From: Ariolimax columbianus
Taxonomy: Eukaryota > Mollusca > Gastropoda > Stylommatophora > Arionidae
Reading direction: 5' to 3'
Length of the DNA: 64,000 nucleotides
Assembly (NCBI GenBank): GCA_036924085.1
Contig: JAVGWX010000007.1
Span: 33,345,953-33,409,952, forward strand
Position numbers and translations under genes: made by a program. Numbering within the stretch: the first letter of the stretch is position 1; each line of letters starts with the position of its first letter. Below the pieces are notes generated by a model. The model searched no databases, was not told the DNA's origin, and saw nothing but the letters and a program-made list of their open reading frames with translations. Shown one piece after another: positions 20,426 to 31,926 of the stretch.

Positions 20426-22750
20426 CTAACAAACGAAATGCTGATGGGGCTGGGCCAAACAGCGAAGAAGAAACTGCTATCGGTTCTGAACCAAAGCTGG
20501 AAAAGGGGAATTGTACCACAGGCATGGAAAGATGCAATACTGGTACCAGTACCAAAAACAGGAAAGGACAAAACAGATCCAAATGGATACAGGCCCATAA
20601 GCCTACTGAGCTGTGTCTGCAAGCTGATGGAACGGATGATAAACACCAGACTGATGTGGCATCTGGAAGAAAAACGAATACTAATTCCACAGCAAGCCGG
20701 CTTTAGACAGCACAGATCCACTGAGGACCAGGTCATCCTCATAGCCCAAGAGATAGAAGATGCCTACCAGGCACAGAAACACACAGTAGCTGTTTGGGTG
20801 GATCTGGAAAAGGCATTTGACAAAGTCTGGAAAGATGGACTTAGAGTCAAGCTAAGAAGAAGTGATGTCTGTGGGAAGATGTACAAGTGGATCAACCACT
20901 ACCTCAAACAAAGAACGGCCAGAGTCCAAGTACAAGGGCAGATGAGCAAAAAGGTGACACTCGAGCAGGGAGTACCCCAAGGGGGAGTATTGTCACCCAC
21001 ACTCTTCCTGGTATATATAAACGATATTACAGAGAATATACCAAGAAGAGTCCATAGCTCAATGTTTGCAGACGATCTGGCTATGTGGACCTCTGAAAAG
21101 AATCTCACCATAGCAAGAAATCGGATGCAGACGGCCCTAACATCGCTGGAAGAGTGGGCGAACTCATGGCTGGTCAAAATAAACGAGGAGAAAACAACAT
21201 GCACAATATTCTCGCTCTCATTAAAACCCCAAAGTACCAAATTAAGTCTAAATGGCAAAATCCTGCAGCCAAACGACAACCCAACCTATCTGGGAGTCAC
21301 ATTTGATCGGCGCATGACATGGAAAAGTCAGATTGAGAGAAACCGAATGAAAGCCAGAGAAAGAATGGCAATCATGAGGAAACTTGCTGGCACAAGCTGG
21401 GGAGCAGACGAAGGCATACTAAAGAAACTGTACACTGGAAGAGTGAGACCAGTTCTCGAGTATGGCATTGCGGCATGGACAACAGCAGCGAAGGCGAACT
21501 TCGATAAAGTTAACAAACTTCAAAACCAAGCCATGAGAATTATAACAGGTGGCATGAAGTCAACGCCAATTGTAGAACTTGAAAAGATTACAAAACTGCA
21601 ATCCATGACCGATAGAAGAGACTGCAGAGCCCAGCTGCAGTCAGAGAAACTCCGAAGACTGACGGACCATCCAATGTACCAGAGACTAAACAATTTGGGA
21701 AATGGGAAACTAAAGCGAAGAAACTTTGCAGAAATAGCCAAAGCAAAGATGCACGAAGATCCCATAAACACACTAACAACACCAAAACCCATCACTACTG
21801 TACGAAAACCTACCTGGAGGCAGGATATATTTCCAGAGGTGGTAGAAAATATACCAGGTATTGCAAACAAAAACTGCCAGACTGAAAAAGAAAGGAGAGA
21901 CACTACCCTAAGCTTCATAACGAAAAGCTACCCAAGCATGGACTGGACCCATGCATACACCGACGGTTCTGTAACAAACACTACACAGAACGGAGGGGCA
22001 GGAGCATTCCTGAACCTACCAAATGGCAGAAAAATAACACTGTCATTCGCTACTGGTAAGTACACAAGCAATTTCAGAGCGGAGGCAGAGGCACTGAGGG
22101 CGGCAGTGGAAGAGATGGTGACACACAGTGAAAATGAGAGCCATATAGTCCTGCTGACAGATGCTCTCGCCGTAGTCACAGCGCTAAAAAGCCAGAAAAA
22201 CACTGAGCTTAATGACTTAAGAGCAGCACTCTGCAAACTGTGCCAGCAGTCCGCACCAAAAAGGGTAGTGGTACAGTGGGTTCCGTCACACTGCAACATC
22301 CAAGGCAACGAGGAGGCAGACAGACTGGCAAAAGAAGGTGCAAGACTACCACAAACAGATACCAGTATGACGTACGAAGAGTCAAAACGGCTTATCAAAG
22401 CCAGATACATGACCAAATAGGAAACCGAACATACTGGTTACACCAAAAACGATGCCTATTACCAGTTGAACCGAAGAGAGCAGGTCGTTGTCTTCAGACT
22501 TCGCACTGGCCACAACAGACTGAGGTACCACCTATTCAACAAATTGAAGATAGGGTGTACCGACGAATGCCCGTGCGGTACTGGTAAAATGACCACTGAA
22601 CATCTGCTGCAGAACTGCCCGACATACGAGGATCAGAGAGAGCAGATGTGGCCATTACCAGTGGAACTGCAAGACAAGCTCTATGGCAGTAGCGAGAGCC
22701 TCAGGATGACCGCCGCTTTTTTCGAAAAAATAATGGTTACTGTCTGACTG
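20426..22750 (+). pseudogene. I-like LINE ORF2: RT and RNase H, one nonsense codon
   Basis: Long near-intact frame. RT motifs in order: NGYRPISLLSCVCKLMERM, QAGFRQHRSTEDQ, VDLEKAFDKVWKDG (first Asp), GVPQGGVLSPTLFLVYIND and MFADDLAMW (catalytic Asp pair). RNase H follows with YTDGS, AEAEALRAAV, LLTDALAVVTAL and GNEEADRLAK. A TAG at 22418-22420 replaces a Trp codon conserved in other copies. The frame then continues to MTAAFFEKIMV with the CPCGT...TEHLLQNCP box. The first 39 codons of the open frame that starts at 20309 are antisense of copy 2 and are not part of the protein. Confidence 0.93.
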
Positions 22751-22771
22751 TGTACGCAGAAGAAGAAGAAG
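20426..22771 (+). mobile_element. I-like LINE copy 3, 5'-truncated, with 12-bp TSD
   Basis: Youngest-looking member of the family. It starts abruptly within the RT fingers (TNEMLMGLGQTAKKKLLSVL) and ends in 'gcagaagaagaagaagag'-type repeats at 22759-22771. The 12-bp 'atacactccatc' occurs directly before it (20414-20425) and directly after it (22772-22783), while the flanks join into a continuous minus-strand copy 2. That is a complete signature of target-primed insertion into an existing copy of the same family in opposite orientation. Confidence 0.96.
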
Positions 22772-24175
22772 ATACACTCCATCAGTTTACCTAACACAGC
22801 TCAGTAGACTGATAGGCCTGTATCCATTTGGATCTGTTCTATTATTTTCTTTCTTTGGTATGGGTATAAGTACAGCATCTTTCCATGCCTGCTGTACAAT
22901 TCCCCTTTTCCAGCTTTGGTTCAGGACTGACAGTAACTTCCTCTTTGCTGTTTGGCCCAACCTCATCAGCATTTCATTTGTTACCCCATCTTTTCTGGGC
23001 AATTTCTCTTTCTTTAAAGTTCTCATGGCCTCCTTCATCGTTAGTTTTGCCATTATGTGCTCCTCTGGTGCAATCTTGATGTTGTCGTGGCTCTTTTGTT
23101 CTTCACTAATGTCTGTATACCTGTCTGTAGGGACATCAATGTGGTTTGCTCTGGCATAATGTTCTATAAAGGCGTTTGCTGTTTTTTTTCTGGTAAGCAT
23201 GTTGTCGCCCTGCTTGATGGTAATTTGTTTATTTGATGGTGTTTCGCCATTCATGGCTCTGACTAAATTCCATAGTTTGTTCCCTTCTTTATCTATATTG
23301 AGGCTTTCTGTTTTTTTTTTCCAACTGTCTCTTGTTATTTGGTTCAGTGTTCTTTTGTATTTCGCAGTGATGGCCTTGAGGGCGATATTTGCTTCCATAG
23401 ATTGCTCTCCCTCTGCCATGTTCCTAGCATTTGAGACTTCATTCACACAGTCCCTCTGTCAGCATTGCAAATCTGTCCAAGTTGGCTCGTCTGTAGTTCC
23501 AGCGTGGCAGCGGTTTTATTTCCTGGGGGCCTACTTCCATATCAATATCTAGTCTAATTGGCCTGTGGTCGCTACCTGCCAATTGGTCGAGCACCTGACG
23601 ATCTATTTTGTGGTGGTGAATATCCCCCGTGGAGTCTGGAGTGGAGATGGTATACCATGTTCTGGAATAGAAGCTACGGCTGTCGTCCGGCCCATTGATA
23701 AGATAGAGATTTGTGTCTATCTCCCAGTCTTCCACTTCATCCTCTCTGCTGTCTGTGTCTGAATATCCCCATCTCTCTGAGTGACTGTTGAAGTCTCCAA
23801 CCACTAGGCAGCTGGAGTCCTTGATTTCCATACTCGAGAGCGACAGGTCTTTGTTGGGTGGGCCATACAGGTTGAATATATGGATTTTCGTTTTTTGTGT
23901 CATTATGTCGACTCCTACAATTTCTGCTTGTCCGGTGTGATTTACAGATACTGCGCTACGTGGTATGCAGTTACGTTTCAGTATCAGAACCCCTCCTTTG
24001 TGACCTTCTCTATCAAGTCAGAAGGTCTGGTATCCTCTGATTGAGAATCTGTGGTTGTTGTTGAGGTGTGTTTCTTGATGCATGCTATGTCTATCTCGCC
24101 TTCGTGCAGGCGATTTGTTAGAGAAACCTTTTTGTTTAGGACTCCCTCCGCATTCCACTCTACATATTGAAAGCA
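22772..24175 (-). mobile_element. I-like LINE copy 2, 5' part (endonuclease and linker)
   Basis: Continues copy 2 beyond the copy 3 insertion. From 24175 downwards: VEWNAEGVLNKKV (start of the AP-endonuclease fold), IDIACI, a frameshifted GGV block, then the open frame 23439-23903 with IFNLYGPPNKDL, VVGDFNSHSERWG and AGSDHRPIRL. A linker and the start of the RT follow at 22787-23446. The element is truncated near the endonuclease start, so no ORF1 is present. Confidence 0.9.
23439..23903 (-). pseudogene. I-like LINE AP-endonuclease domain
   Basis: 154 residues of the apurinic/apyrimidinic-type endonuclease that nicks the target DNA before reverse transcription. GDFNSHS holds the catalytic Asp/Asn and SDHRPI the catalytic Asp-His. 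The N-terminal QET motif is upstream in another frame. It overlaps the next open piece (22787-23446) by a few bases in a different frame. Confidence 0.9.
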
Positions 24176-24179
24176 GATA

Positions 24180-24587
24180 ACAAGACAATAAACACATTTG
24201 ACATGTGGGTATGAATATGTGCTAAGTTATGTGACAATTTATTATACCTGTAAACAGAACCACTGACAACATTTTCACATACACAAGCCATTTTTAAGCT
24301 ATGTTTTATATCAGTACAAAAGCAATTTTGTTACATTTCAATAAAGGGAACCCATATGCCTATATATTCTAATAGTGTCATTCAATATATTTAATGAAGA
24401 AATGTTATGAAAATTTCACAATAAAAATTTAAAATTTTCAACAATTTACAGAAACACAATTCTGGACGAAAAAGCAAATTATCTCTAAACATTATGTAGA
24501 AAGTATATTTCACAACTTCATTAAAGTTTGTATGCAGAGCAATTTTAATTTACAGAAAATATATCACAGTTGTGTGTAGTAGTAGTT
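24180..24587. other. No gene recognised
   Basis: AT-rich, stop-dense sequence with no repeat structure seen. Confidence 0.5.
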
Positions 24588-25075
24588 GCCCATTTCCAAC
24601 AAAGATGATGACAACATTAGGTTTGTGTGGGCAGAAGTTGCAGTCTATAGGTCTGCATGTGGATGTGCAGTCCTATCCTGGATCCGAACGCCCTACCAGA
24701 CGAGGGGCACACGTGGACAGCATTGGTAGATGGGGCATCCTGCATGGTGACCTTCCGGGCAGCTCACTTCTCCCTCAGTGCAGCAGAGATTTTCTGTTCA
24801 TCCAGGTGGGCACTGTGTGTGATCGCAGAGCGCCAGGCTGAGTGGTCCAACGCAAGCGACTTCCAAGATTCAATGTCAATATAGAGACTTTACTAGGAGG
24901 CCTTTAGTGAATCTTTGATTTTTGTTAGCTTTCATTTTGCCCACCAGATGGACGCTTGCCTCATTGGGTGCACCATAAAAAAGTTACTTAGGAAGGCGAT
25001 AATAGGGCATGTCAACATGTTTAGCCCACCAAAACTGGGTACTCTGCAACTTGTATGTAATCTCAACAAATCAGA
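24588..25075 (-). mobile_element. RTE-like LINE 3' end
   Basis: The minus strand carries the C-terminus: ASIWWAK, then IDIESWKSLALDHSAWRSAI, then VCPSSGRAFGSRIGLHIHMQ, a zinc-finger-like segment where Ser replaces the second Cys. It ends with the 'gttggaaatgggcaact' signature. Several frameshifts. Confidence 0.7.
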
Positions 25076-25489
25076 CTGGCATTTTATAAGAAAAAAACAT
25101 GAGCCCAAAAAATCAGCTCAGCAGAATAAATCAGTTGAACATATATTAATCATTGTACATCCTTAAATGTCTTCGATTTAATATACTAATTGCTTTACAC
25201 ATTAAAATATTAATATCTACATAATGCATACATCATTTACAACTTCTAAATTAATATATAATTTATTATTTACATCTGATCAAACATTTCTAAAGTAATA
25301 TAACATTTTTAAAAATATATTTGCATCTTTAAATATATAAGTATAATAAATAATAAAATGACTGATGTCTTTAAACATTTATGAAGTAATAAGAAAATGT
25401 AGAAATCAGAGGAGTAGCAGTGAGACTGTATGAGTAACAAGACATAAGGTTGTTTTTGTGATTGTACTCACATACTTATGTATGCCCTG
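25076..25489. other. No gene recognised
   Basis: Very AT-rich with many short TA-rich words. Confidence 0.5.
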
Positions 25490-25634
25490 GCAAAGACGGT
25501 TGTGTCAGACCGAAAGATGCAAACATTGCAGTGAAACTGTAAACTAGTGACACAACGCATTCCATTCTCTGGACTACATCCTGCCACATGCAAAGCCCTC
25601 TTTAGGGCTTGGTAGTGGGAGATTAAGAACGAAT
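25490..25634 (+). repeat. SINE-B 3' part
   Basis: Sense orientation, from 'gtcagaccgaaagatgcaaa' to 'gagattaagaacgaatgg'. 5'-truncated. Immediately followed by the CR1/L2-like LINE. Confidence 0.8.
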
Positions 25635-25635
25635 G

Positions 25636-25824
25636 GAGAGGAAGACTTATGTAGGTATCAACCTTAGGTTACAGGTGATGTGTGCGGACATGGGAATGGA
25701 ATTTATTGATGTTAAAGTAGACAAAAGTAAAATGTTAGATAGGGGAGGTTTACATCTAAATGAGATAGGACAGCATGTTGTAGCAAAGTATATGTTCTAT
25801 CATTGTGTTAGAAATTTAAACTAG
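25636..25824 (+). pseudogene. CR1/L2-like ORF1 C-terminus (SGNH-esterase-like)
   Basis: The last 63 codons of an upstream ORF. LDRGGLHLNEIGQHVV resembles the Asp-x-x-His end block of SGNH hydrolases, with Asp and His separated by extra residues. ORF1 proteins of several CR1-group LINEs carry such an esterase domain. The rest of ORF1 is missing, so this is a family-based suggestion. Confidence 0.55.
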
Positions 25825-25826
25825 TA

Positions 25827-26636
25827 ATGCCTATGAAGTATGAGACTAAAGATAGGCCTACAATAGGGTGCTATAGAGGATGTAGTCAAAGGGGTAAGTT
25901 GGTGTCATGGAAGTGTGAAATACATAGTGGAAAAGCAAACACTAAAATGATAAAGCAGAAGCAAAAAGAGGAAAACCAACAACATTACAAACTAAAATGT
26001 TTTTATGCAAATGTGAGAAGCATAGTAAATAAAAGAGAAGAATTGGAACTGTATGTAGAAGAAGAAAAACCAAATATAATAGGGTTAACAGAATCATGGA
26101 CATATGAGGAGATTGCAGATAGTGAACTTGAAATTGAGGGATATACAATGTTAAGGAATGATAGGATAATTGGAGACAAGACTAAGGGAGGTGGCGTTTT
26201 ATTATACTGTATAAATTCTGTTAATATAACGATCAAAGATTATTTATCATGTGGTAACAAAAATGAAAGTGTATGGGGAGAAATAGAAAGTGGGGGTGAA
26301 AAAACAGTGATTGGAGTGGGCTATAGATGTCCATCAAGTCAAAAAGAGGAAGGCGAGGAGCTGATTAGTAGCATAGCAAAGGCAAGTGAAAGGAAATTAT
26401 TATTAATGGGAGATTTCAACTATCCAGAAATAAAATGGGATATGGCAGAAGCACTTGTAGAGTCAAAACCTTTTGTAAAGTGCATAACTGACAATTTTTT
26501 AATTCAACATGTAGAAGAAGCAGCCACCAGAGGCAAAAACATACTCGACCTAGTTTTTACCACAGAGGAAAATATGATTGAAAACGTTACCGTTGGGGAA
26601 CTGTTTGGCTCAAGTGACCATCCAATCATCCATTAG
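25827..26636 (+). pseudogene. CR1/L2-like ORF2 endonuclease domain, intact
   Basis: 269 open residues holding all AP-endonuclease blocks: YANVRSIVNKREEL, IIGLTESW (catalytic Glu), GGGVLLY, GVGYRCPSS, LLLMGDFNYPEIKW (Asp/Asn), ILDLVFTT and FGSSDHPII (Asp/His). A TAG directly after HPIIH ends the frame where the protein should continue into the linker. The residues needed for nicking appear present. Confidence 0.92.
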
Positions 26637-27223
26637 GATCTTATTGCAGGGAAAGAAGTAAACATAAACACGTGAACATACGACTACTCTAAGGCAAATG
26701 TTAAGAGGATGAAAGAGGCAGCGAACCACATAATCTGGAAAGATATTGTCGTAGGAACAGATGTTGAACAGGAGTGGGAAAGTTTTAAAACAGTTCTAGA
26801 AACGCTAAAAGAGGAATGTGTTCCATGTAGGGAGGTAAGCCCCAAGCGTAAAAAGTGGATAACTAGATTTGTAGTGAAATGTAGAAGAGCAAAAAATAAA
26901 GCATGAAAAAAATATATAGAGGCAGGTAAATCAAAAGAAACATATGTAAAATATTTGGACAAGCAGAACATATCTCAGAAAGCGAATAAAACAGCAAAAA
27001 TAGACTTTGAAAAAAAACTTGCTCAGAAGATCAAGACTGACAGTAAAAGCTTCTTCTCTTATGTTAGAAATAAACAAAAGAACGAAAGACAAAGTAGGCC
27101 CTCTCATAGTCAGTACAGGGAAAATAATAAGTGAGAATAGGGAGGCAGCTAATCTGCTCAATCAGTACTTTGGCACAGTCTTCACAAAAGAGGACTGCTC
27201 CAAGATCCCAGAGCCTATAACCA

Positions 27224-27841
27224 TTGGCTATATTATGTTCTCAATCACTTGCACAAGGGATTGTTCCACGGGATTGGAAAGATGCAGGAGTGATCCCCTT
27301 ATTCAAAAAAGGCAAAAAATCAGATCCAGCAAATTATAGAGTGGTGAGTTTAACGAGCATAGTATGTAAATTGTTTGAGTCAATAATCAAAGAAAACATT
27401 GTAATGCATTTAGACAAGTTCAATCTAGTCAGAAATAATCAGCATGGGTTTACTAGAGGGAGATCATGCTTAACAAATCTATTAGAATTCATGGAGGAGG
27501 TTACTAAAATCATAGATAAAGGGGAGCCAGTGGATGTTATTTATCTAGACTTTGCAAAGGCCTTTGATAGAGTACCTCATCAAAGATTATTTCGAAAGTT
27601 AAAATCACATGGAATAGGTGGGGAAGTTGCCAAATGGAATGAAAATTGGTTAACTGGAAGAAGGCAGAGGGTGGGCATAAATAAGGAGTACTCTGAGTGG
27701 AGTGAAGTGAAAAGTGGTGTGCCACAGGGCTCGGTTTTGGGACCAATTTTGTTCTTGATATATATAAATGATTTGGACATTGATATGAGATCCATGATTG
27801 CAAAATTTGCTGATGACACAAAACTATGCAGTAGTTTCTAA
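27224..27841 (+). pseudogene. CR1/L2-like reverse transcriptase core
   Basis: 205 residues from the fingers to the palm: QGIVPRDWKDAGVIPLFKKG, NNQHGFTRGRSCLTNLLEFM, YLDFAKAFDRVPHQRL (first Asp), GVPQGSVLGPILFLIYINDL and KFADDTKLCS (Asp pair). The catalytic residues are intact. The frame ends in TAA where the family reads a serine-rich stretch. The segment before it, with the first RT block, is deleted. Confidence 0.92.
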
Positions 27842-27910
27842 TCTAAAGCGGAAGTGGATATATTGGTGTCGGATTTAGATTAAATTTGAGAATGGTCTGT
27901 AAGCTGGCAA

Positions 27911-28411
27911 ATGGAGGTTAATGTAGATAAATGTACAGTCATCCCCATGGGTAGATCCAATATAGAACATAATTACAGAATAGGAGAAAACAATATTAGA
28001 AAGATAGATAAGGAAAGGGACCTAGGGGTTATAATAGATCATACAGGAAAGGTGAGTGAGCAAGTTAAGGTAGCAGTGAAAAAGGCAAATGCAATGTTAG
28101 GTATGATAAAAAGAAATATTAAACATAGGAGCAAGGAAGTGATCGTCAAACTGTATAAAGCTTTAGTTAGACCTAGATTGGAGTACTGTGTACAGGTGTG
28201 GAGTCCTTATCATAGAGGGGACATAAACATGCTAGAAAGAATACAAAAAAGAGCGACAAAGATGATAGTGGAATTCCAGAATTACAGTTATGAGGAACGA
28301 CTCAGAAAAACCGGCCTACAGTGTCTCGAAGAGAGAAGAATTCGTGGTGACTTAATACAGGTTTATAAGATGATCAGAGGAATCGATAAATTAGACTATA
28401 ACAATTTTTAA
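27911..28411 (+). pseudogene. CR1/L2-like RT thumb and C-terminal domain
   Basis: 166 residues continuing the RT: VDKCTVIPMGRSN, KERDLGVIIDHTGKVSEQ, AMLGMIKRNIKHRSKEVI, LVRPRLEYCVQVWSPYHRG and LERIQKRATKMI. It ends at LDYNNF with a premature TAA; other copies read through to a short Arg/Lys-rich end. Highly conserved between copies, so useful for dating the family. Confidence 0.9.
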
Positions 28412-28683
28412 AAATACAGCCACCTACAATAACACGAGGGCATAGCTACAAGCTGACTAAAGAGAGGTCCAGGTTAGATATTAGGAAATATTTTTTTAGT
28501 CAGAGAGTAGTGTCTGCTTGGAATGCATTGCCAGGGGAGGTAGTGGAGGCAGGGACAGTTAATGCATTTAAGAATAAACTGGATGCGCATAGCTTTTAGA
28601 GCAAGGTGATGTAAATGTAACTGGTTGTATACAGACTCTGCAGGGTCTTCTAAACCAGTATAAAGGCGTTAAGTTAAGTTAAG

Positions 28684-29094
28684 TATGCTTACATAATACA
28701 ACATTGACAGTAAATTGCATTTCAGATTTCAGCAAACAGATCATTCGCTCCATACAATTACATGTGCATTACAACTTAGGGGATACTTCTGCAAAGTAAG
28801 CTAGAATAACAATGGATAAGTTAGCAGAAAAATATACAATAGCAAACACAGAACATGAAATTATTGTTATTAATTAGTAGAACAAATTACCTTAGTTTTT
28901 GCTTCACTATATTGTTCTACATGTGGTCCCAAGTGCTGTCATAATCGGGAGTGGAATTGAAGCACTTCTCAATTCTAATTAAATGCCCCCAAGGGATTCA
29001 CAAAATATAGCCAAGCATGCGCAACATAAAGCATTTAACAGCAAAATCTCAGATCCTGGCCGTCTCATGATGGGGCTGTTAATACTAGTAGTTT
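28684..29094. other. No gene recognised
   Basis: AT-rich; stop-dense; no repeat structure seen. Confidence 0.5.
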
Positions 29095-29320
29095 GTTAGT
29101 TAGTTGCCCATCACAAGCAATGATGGCGGCATCATCAGAAGGTTATGTCTTGATGATGTAACTTGCGCTGTACTTGGATTATAGTGAGGAAGAAACTACG
29201 CTGGTCAACAACCTCACTCTCTGGTCCCAAGCTACCTTGGACCAGTGGCAAGACATGTCAAAATGACTGGCGGTAACTCAGAATGATACAGACACTCTGG
29301 TACCACCTCCCCTGAGACGA
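29095..29320 (-). mobile_element. RTE-like LINE 3' terminal piece
   Basis: Begins on the plus strand with 'gttgcccatcacaagcaatg', the reverse complement of the family 3' signature. Coding content is badly decayed. It abuts a plus-strand RTE-like fragment. Confidence 0.55.
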
Positions 29321-29364
29321 GAGGTTGCTTGAAAACCTGCAAGATTTGATTGCCCACTGTTTGT

Positions 29365-30215
29365 GTTATAGCTTTGAAAACTGTCTCCGCAGACTGCTCA
29401 GAATCAGTTGGCAGGACAGAATGCATAATACTGAAGTCCTCAGCAGGGCTAGACTCTCTGGCATCCATAAGCTGATTCAAAGAGCTCAGATCAGATGGAC
29501 AGGGCATGTTGTTTGCATGTCAGATAAGCGCCTCCCTAAACACCTGTTGTACTGTGAGCTCATGATAGGACAGCGCTCTCAAGGGGGAACAAAAGAAATA
29601 ATACAAAGTTTCTACATTGATGTTGCTGACAGAGCTGCTTGCTCCTAACTGCTCAGACTGGCACACTGCCATCACACATGGTAATTTTCCGCTGAGCATA
29701 GGACCATCCCGGAGGCGCAGGAAAAGTGAGCTGCACGCAAGGAAAGAATGCAAGACTGCCCAACTACAAATGCTGTTCATGTGTGCTCTACGTGCAGTAG
29801 AGTTTATCACACTCTTCTCTCTCCTCTTACCTCACTCTGTTTCATTTGACTCTGTCCTACAGTCACACCCTTGCACAACTTTCACACGCGCCCTCGTGGT
29901 AAAGCCCTTCCATTGCACTTTGGTTGGGCTAGCTTCTGAGGGCGCTCAAACCTAGCATAGGTACATACAGATGCACACATGCATCCAAGCACTGGTTTAT
30001 GCGTCCTGATATCGCCCAATTGACTACGGTCTGGGGTGGAAAATGGCGCGCCTCAGCCAGTAGAAACTAGTGAGGCAAACATCTAAGCAAAAAAAAAAAA
30101 AAAAAGAGTTTATCACGCTCAGATCGGACTGTACAGTCATATGCAGTGACATCTGAATAAACATGTCTGACGCTGTCATCATCTTCCCTTGCGATGGACA
30201 ACTAACTATAGCTTT
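29365..30215 (+). mobile_element. RTE-like LINE C-terminus, interrupted by a retroposon
   Basis: Plus-strand C-terminal part: LRRLLRISWQDRMHNTEVLS, IHKLIQRAQIRWTGHV and LPKHLLYCEL are clear in the open frame 29325-29648. It continues past a frameshift to the decayed zinc-finger-like segment FMCALRAVEF, where a 294-bp poly(A) retroposon sits (29811-30104). After that insertion it resumes and ends at 'cccttgcgatggacaact' near 30205. Confidence 0.85.
29811..30104 (+). mobile_element. Poly(A) retroposon of unknown source with 12-bp TSD
   Basis: Flanked by 12-bp direct repeats 'agagtttatcac' (29799-29810 and 30105-30116) and ending in a run of about 17 A. No tRNA-like boxes and no coding frame are visible. 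It could be a 5'-truncated LINE 3' UTR, a processed transcript or a SINE with an unfamiliar head. Its internal 'gcgccctcgtggtaaagccc' does not recur in the window. Confidence 0.85.
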
Positions 30216-30435
30216 GAGATGTGACTGCCTTGTCTATCGACCACAGCAACCTCCAGAAGACTAGACTAGTTTCTCATTCCAGTCGTGTAGTTTCGTCACA
30301 AAATGAGCAGCAGATGATTGGAATGTTTATGCTCCCCGAAGTCTCCCACATGCAGTCATGTTGCCACAGGAGGCGTCTACGGTTGTCATTGACCATTTAT
30401 TTCCTGATCTCATCAGAAGGCCAGTACTGCTCAGA

Positions 30436-30686
30436 GTAATTTTTGATTTTGCGTTTGCCTTATTTCTCTATTCCCGAAGGCGGTGTGTGTTGCAATATGT
30501 TTTTATTTTTGCGCCTGTCAGCCCGGTGCATCTTCTTTGGCACATATTTTATGTAGGTTTGCTTCCTTCTGCATTTTCTAAGGGTTTACTTCCTTGGGGT
30601 AATGACCGGTGCTGTGATGGGGAGCGACCCCAGCACCTTCAGTTTGTGAGCCGTGTCGCTTAACCACTAGCCCATGCAGTCTCCCT
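30436..30686 (-). repeat. SINE-A copy
   Basis: Reverse-strand SINE-A from 'gcgtttgccttatttctcta' to 'cttaaccactagcccatgca'. Box B is degraded to 'ggggagcgacccc'. Confidence 0.87.
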
Positions 30687-31089
30687 GGTCATTGATTTCA
30701 ATACTTCTGTTCGGCTGCAGCACCCCTCCCTCTGCCTCTTATACCCCCTTTCCCATTTTTTTGTAAATTGGCTGCCCCTTGTAAAAAAACGTAAAGTAAC
30801 CATAGCATTACTGCCGTAGAGGTGTGAGATGTTAGCGATGTCACATTTCAAAGGCTCGGCTATATGAGGGCGGTAGCCAACTCCTCTCCCTCGCGGCTGG
30901 ATCAACCCAGGAGCCGTTGCGATCTGAAAAAACATTCTCTGCCCTTGAGAAGTACATTAATGAGTATGTTGGATCGTGGATTTCATAGATTTTCTTCATG
31001 ATATCTACATGAGAATGGGCTAGTAATCCTGTCATTGGCCTACAGCAGTTAATGATGTAGACAACAAAATTCAACTTGAATGCATGACA
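30687..31089. other. Unassigned
   Basis: Open frames of 91 and 77 residues on the minus strand have no recognisable features. No repeat match within the window. Confidence 0.4.
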
Positions 31090-31560
31090 TAGGGTAAGAT
31101 TAAATATCAGGTCAGGTCAGGTCATCCTGTAACTGGTGAGGTCATTGGGGCACACATGAAGACATCCTCCCAACACCACACCACCCTTCTCTGTCAAATG
31201 CCACTGCCCGTGACTCTTCTGGTCGGAGACTGGTCCATTCTTTTAGGTTGTCCTCCTATCTCTTTTTGGGACGGCCTCTTCGTCGTCTGCCATGCACTTT
31301 TTCGTGGAGGATTGTATTTGCAAGACCGTTTTATCTCGAAATGTGACCGTACCAAGCGAGTTTCCTTCTTTTGACAGTTGCCAAGAGGTCTTCAAAAGGC
31401 CATATTGCTGTTGTAATTCTATCTCGTATTTCCTCATTTGTAACTCGATCTTTGTATGTGATGTTTAAAAGTCTTCAGAAACATCTCATCTCCAAGGCCT
31501 GTATCCTTCGTTGAAGGTCAGCTGTATCTGTCCATGTCTCACAAGCATAGAGATTAAATA
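31090..31560 (-). mobile_element. RTE-like LINE C-terminal fragment
   Basis: The minus strand reads RRKLAWYGHISR, TILHEKVHGRRRRGRPKKR, EDNLKEWTSL and SRAVAFDREGW, the standard tail of RTE-like proteins; upstream is IRDRITTAIWPFEDLLATVK. Stops interrupt it. A different subfamily from 36580 and 43010. Confidence 0.8.
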
Positions 31561-31926
31561 TAACGTTCAAAATAAATACCACACAGAGCAATTAACACAA
31601 TGGTGGATTCCGATGAACGATTCCATTTCCAGTACAGTCATTGACGGTTGTTATGACATGAAAATACCATGTTTACCCGGTAGTAGAGGAAGGGGTAAGT
31701 ATCCAGCACTCTAAAATAAAAATTATCAGAGTAGATAAAGCCTATCTTTAAGCCATAATTAGAAAAAAAAAATCTGACTTAAAACCAGCTACTGTCTGCA
31801 GTATGGCTGGGGACAGCCAATGGTTAGGGAAAGTTAACCTAAATATAAAAAACTGGCAAAAAACCAATGTGAAAAATTTAAAAGCAGAAATTAAAAAAAA
31901 TAATGAAGATAAAGTACTCTAAAGTA
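31561..31926. other. No gene recognised
   Basis: A-rich sequence without features. Confidence 0.45.

Larger units (their letters stand above)
25636..28683 (+). mobile_element. CR1/L2-like LINE, ORF1 end to 3' tail
   Basis: The longest copy of this family in the window: the end of ORF1, a complete endonuclease domain, an internally deleted RT start, RT catalytic core, C-terminus and 3' tail. It ends with 'ttctaaaccagtataaaggc' and three GTTAA repeats (28669-28683), a short-repeat tail typical of this group rather than poly(A). Stops at 26635, 26905, 27841 and 27882, plus the deletion near 27225, make it non-autonomous. Other copies: 8405, 32925, 46015, 51422, 62641. Confidence 0.92.
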
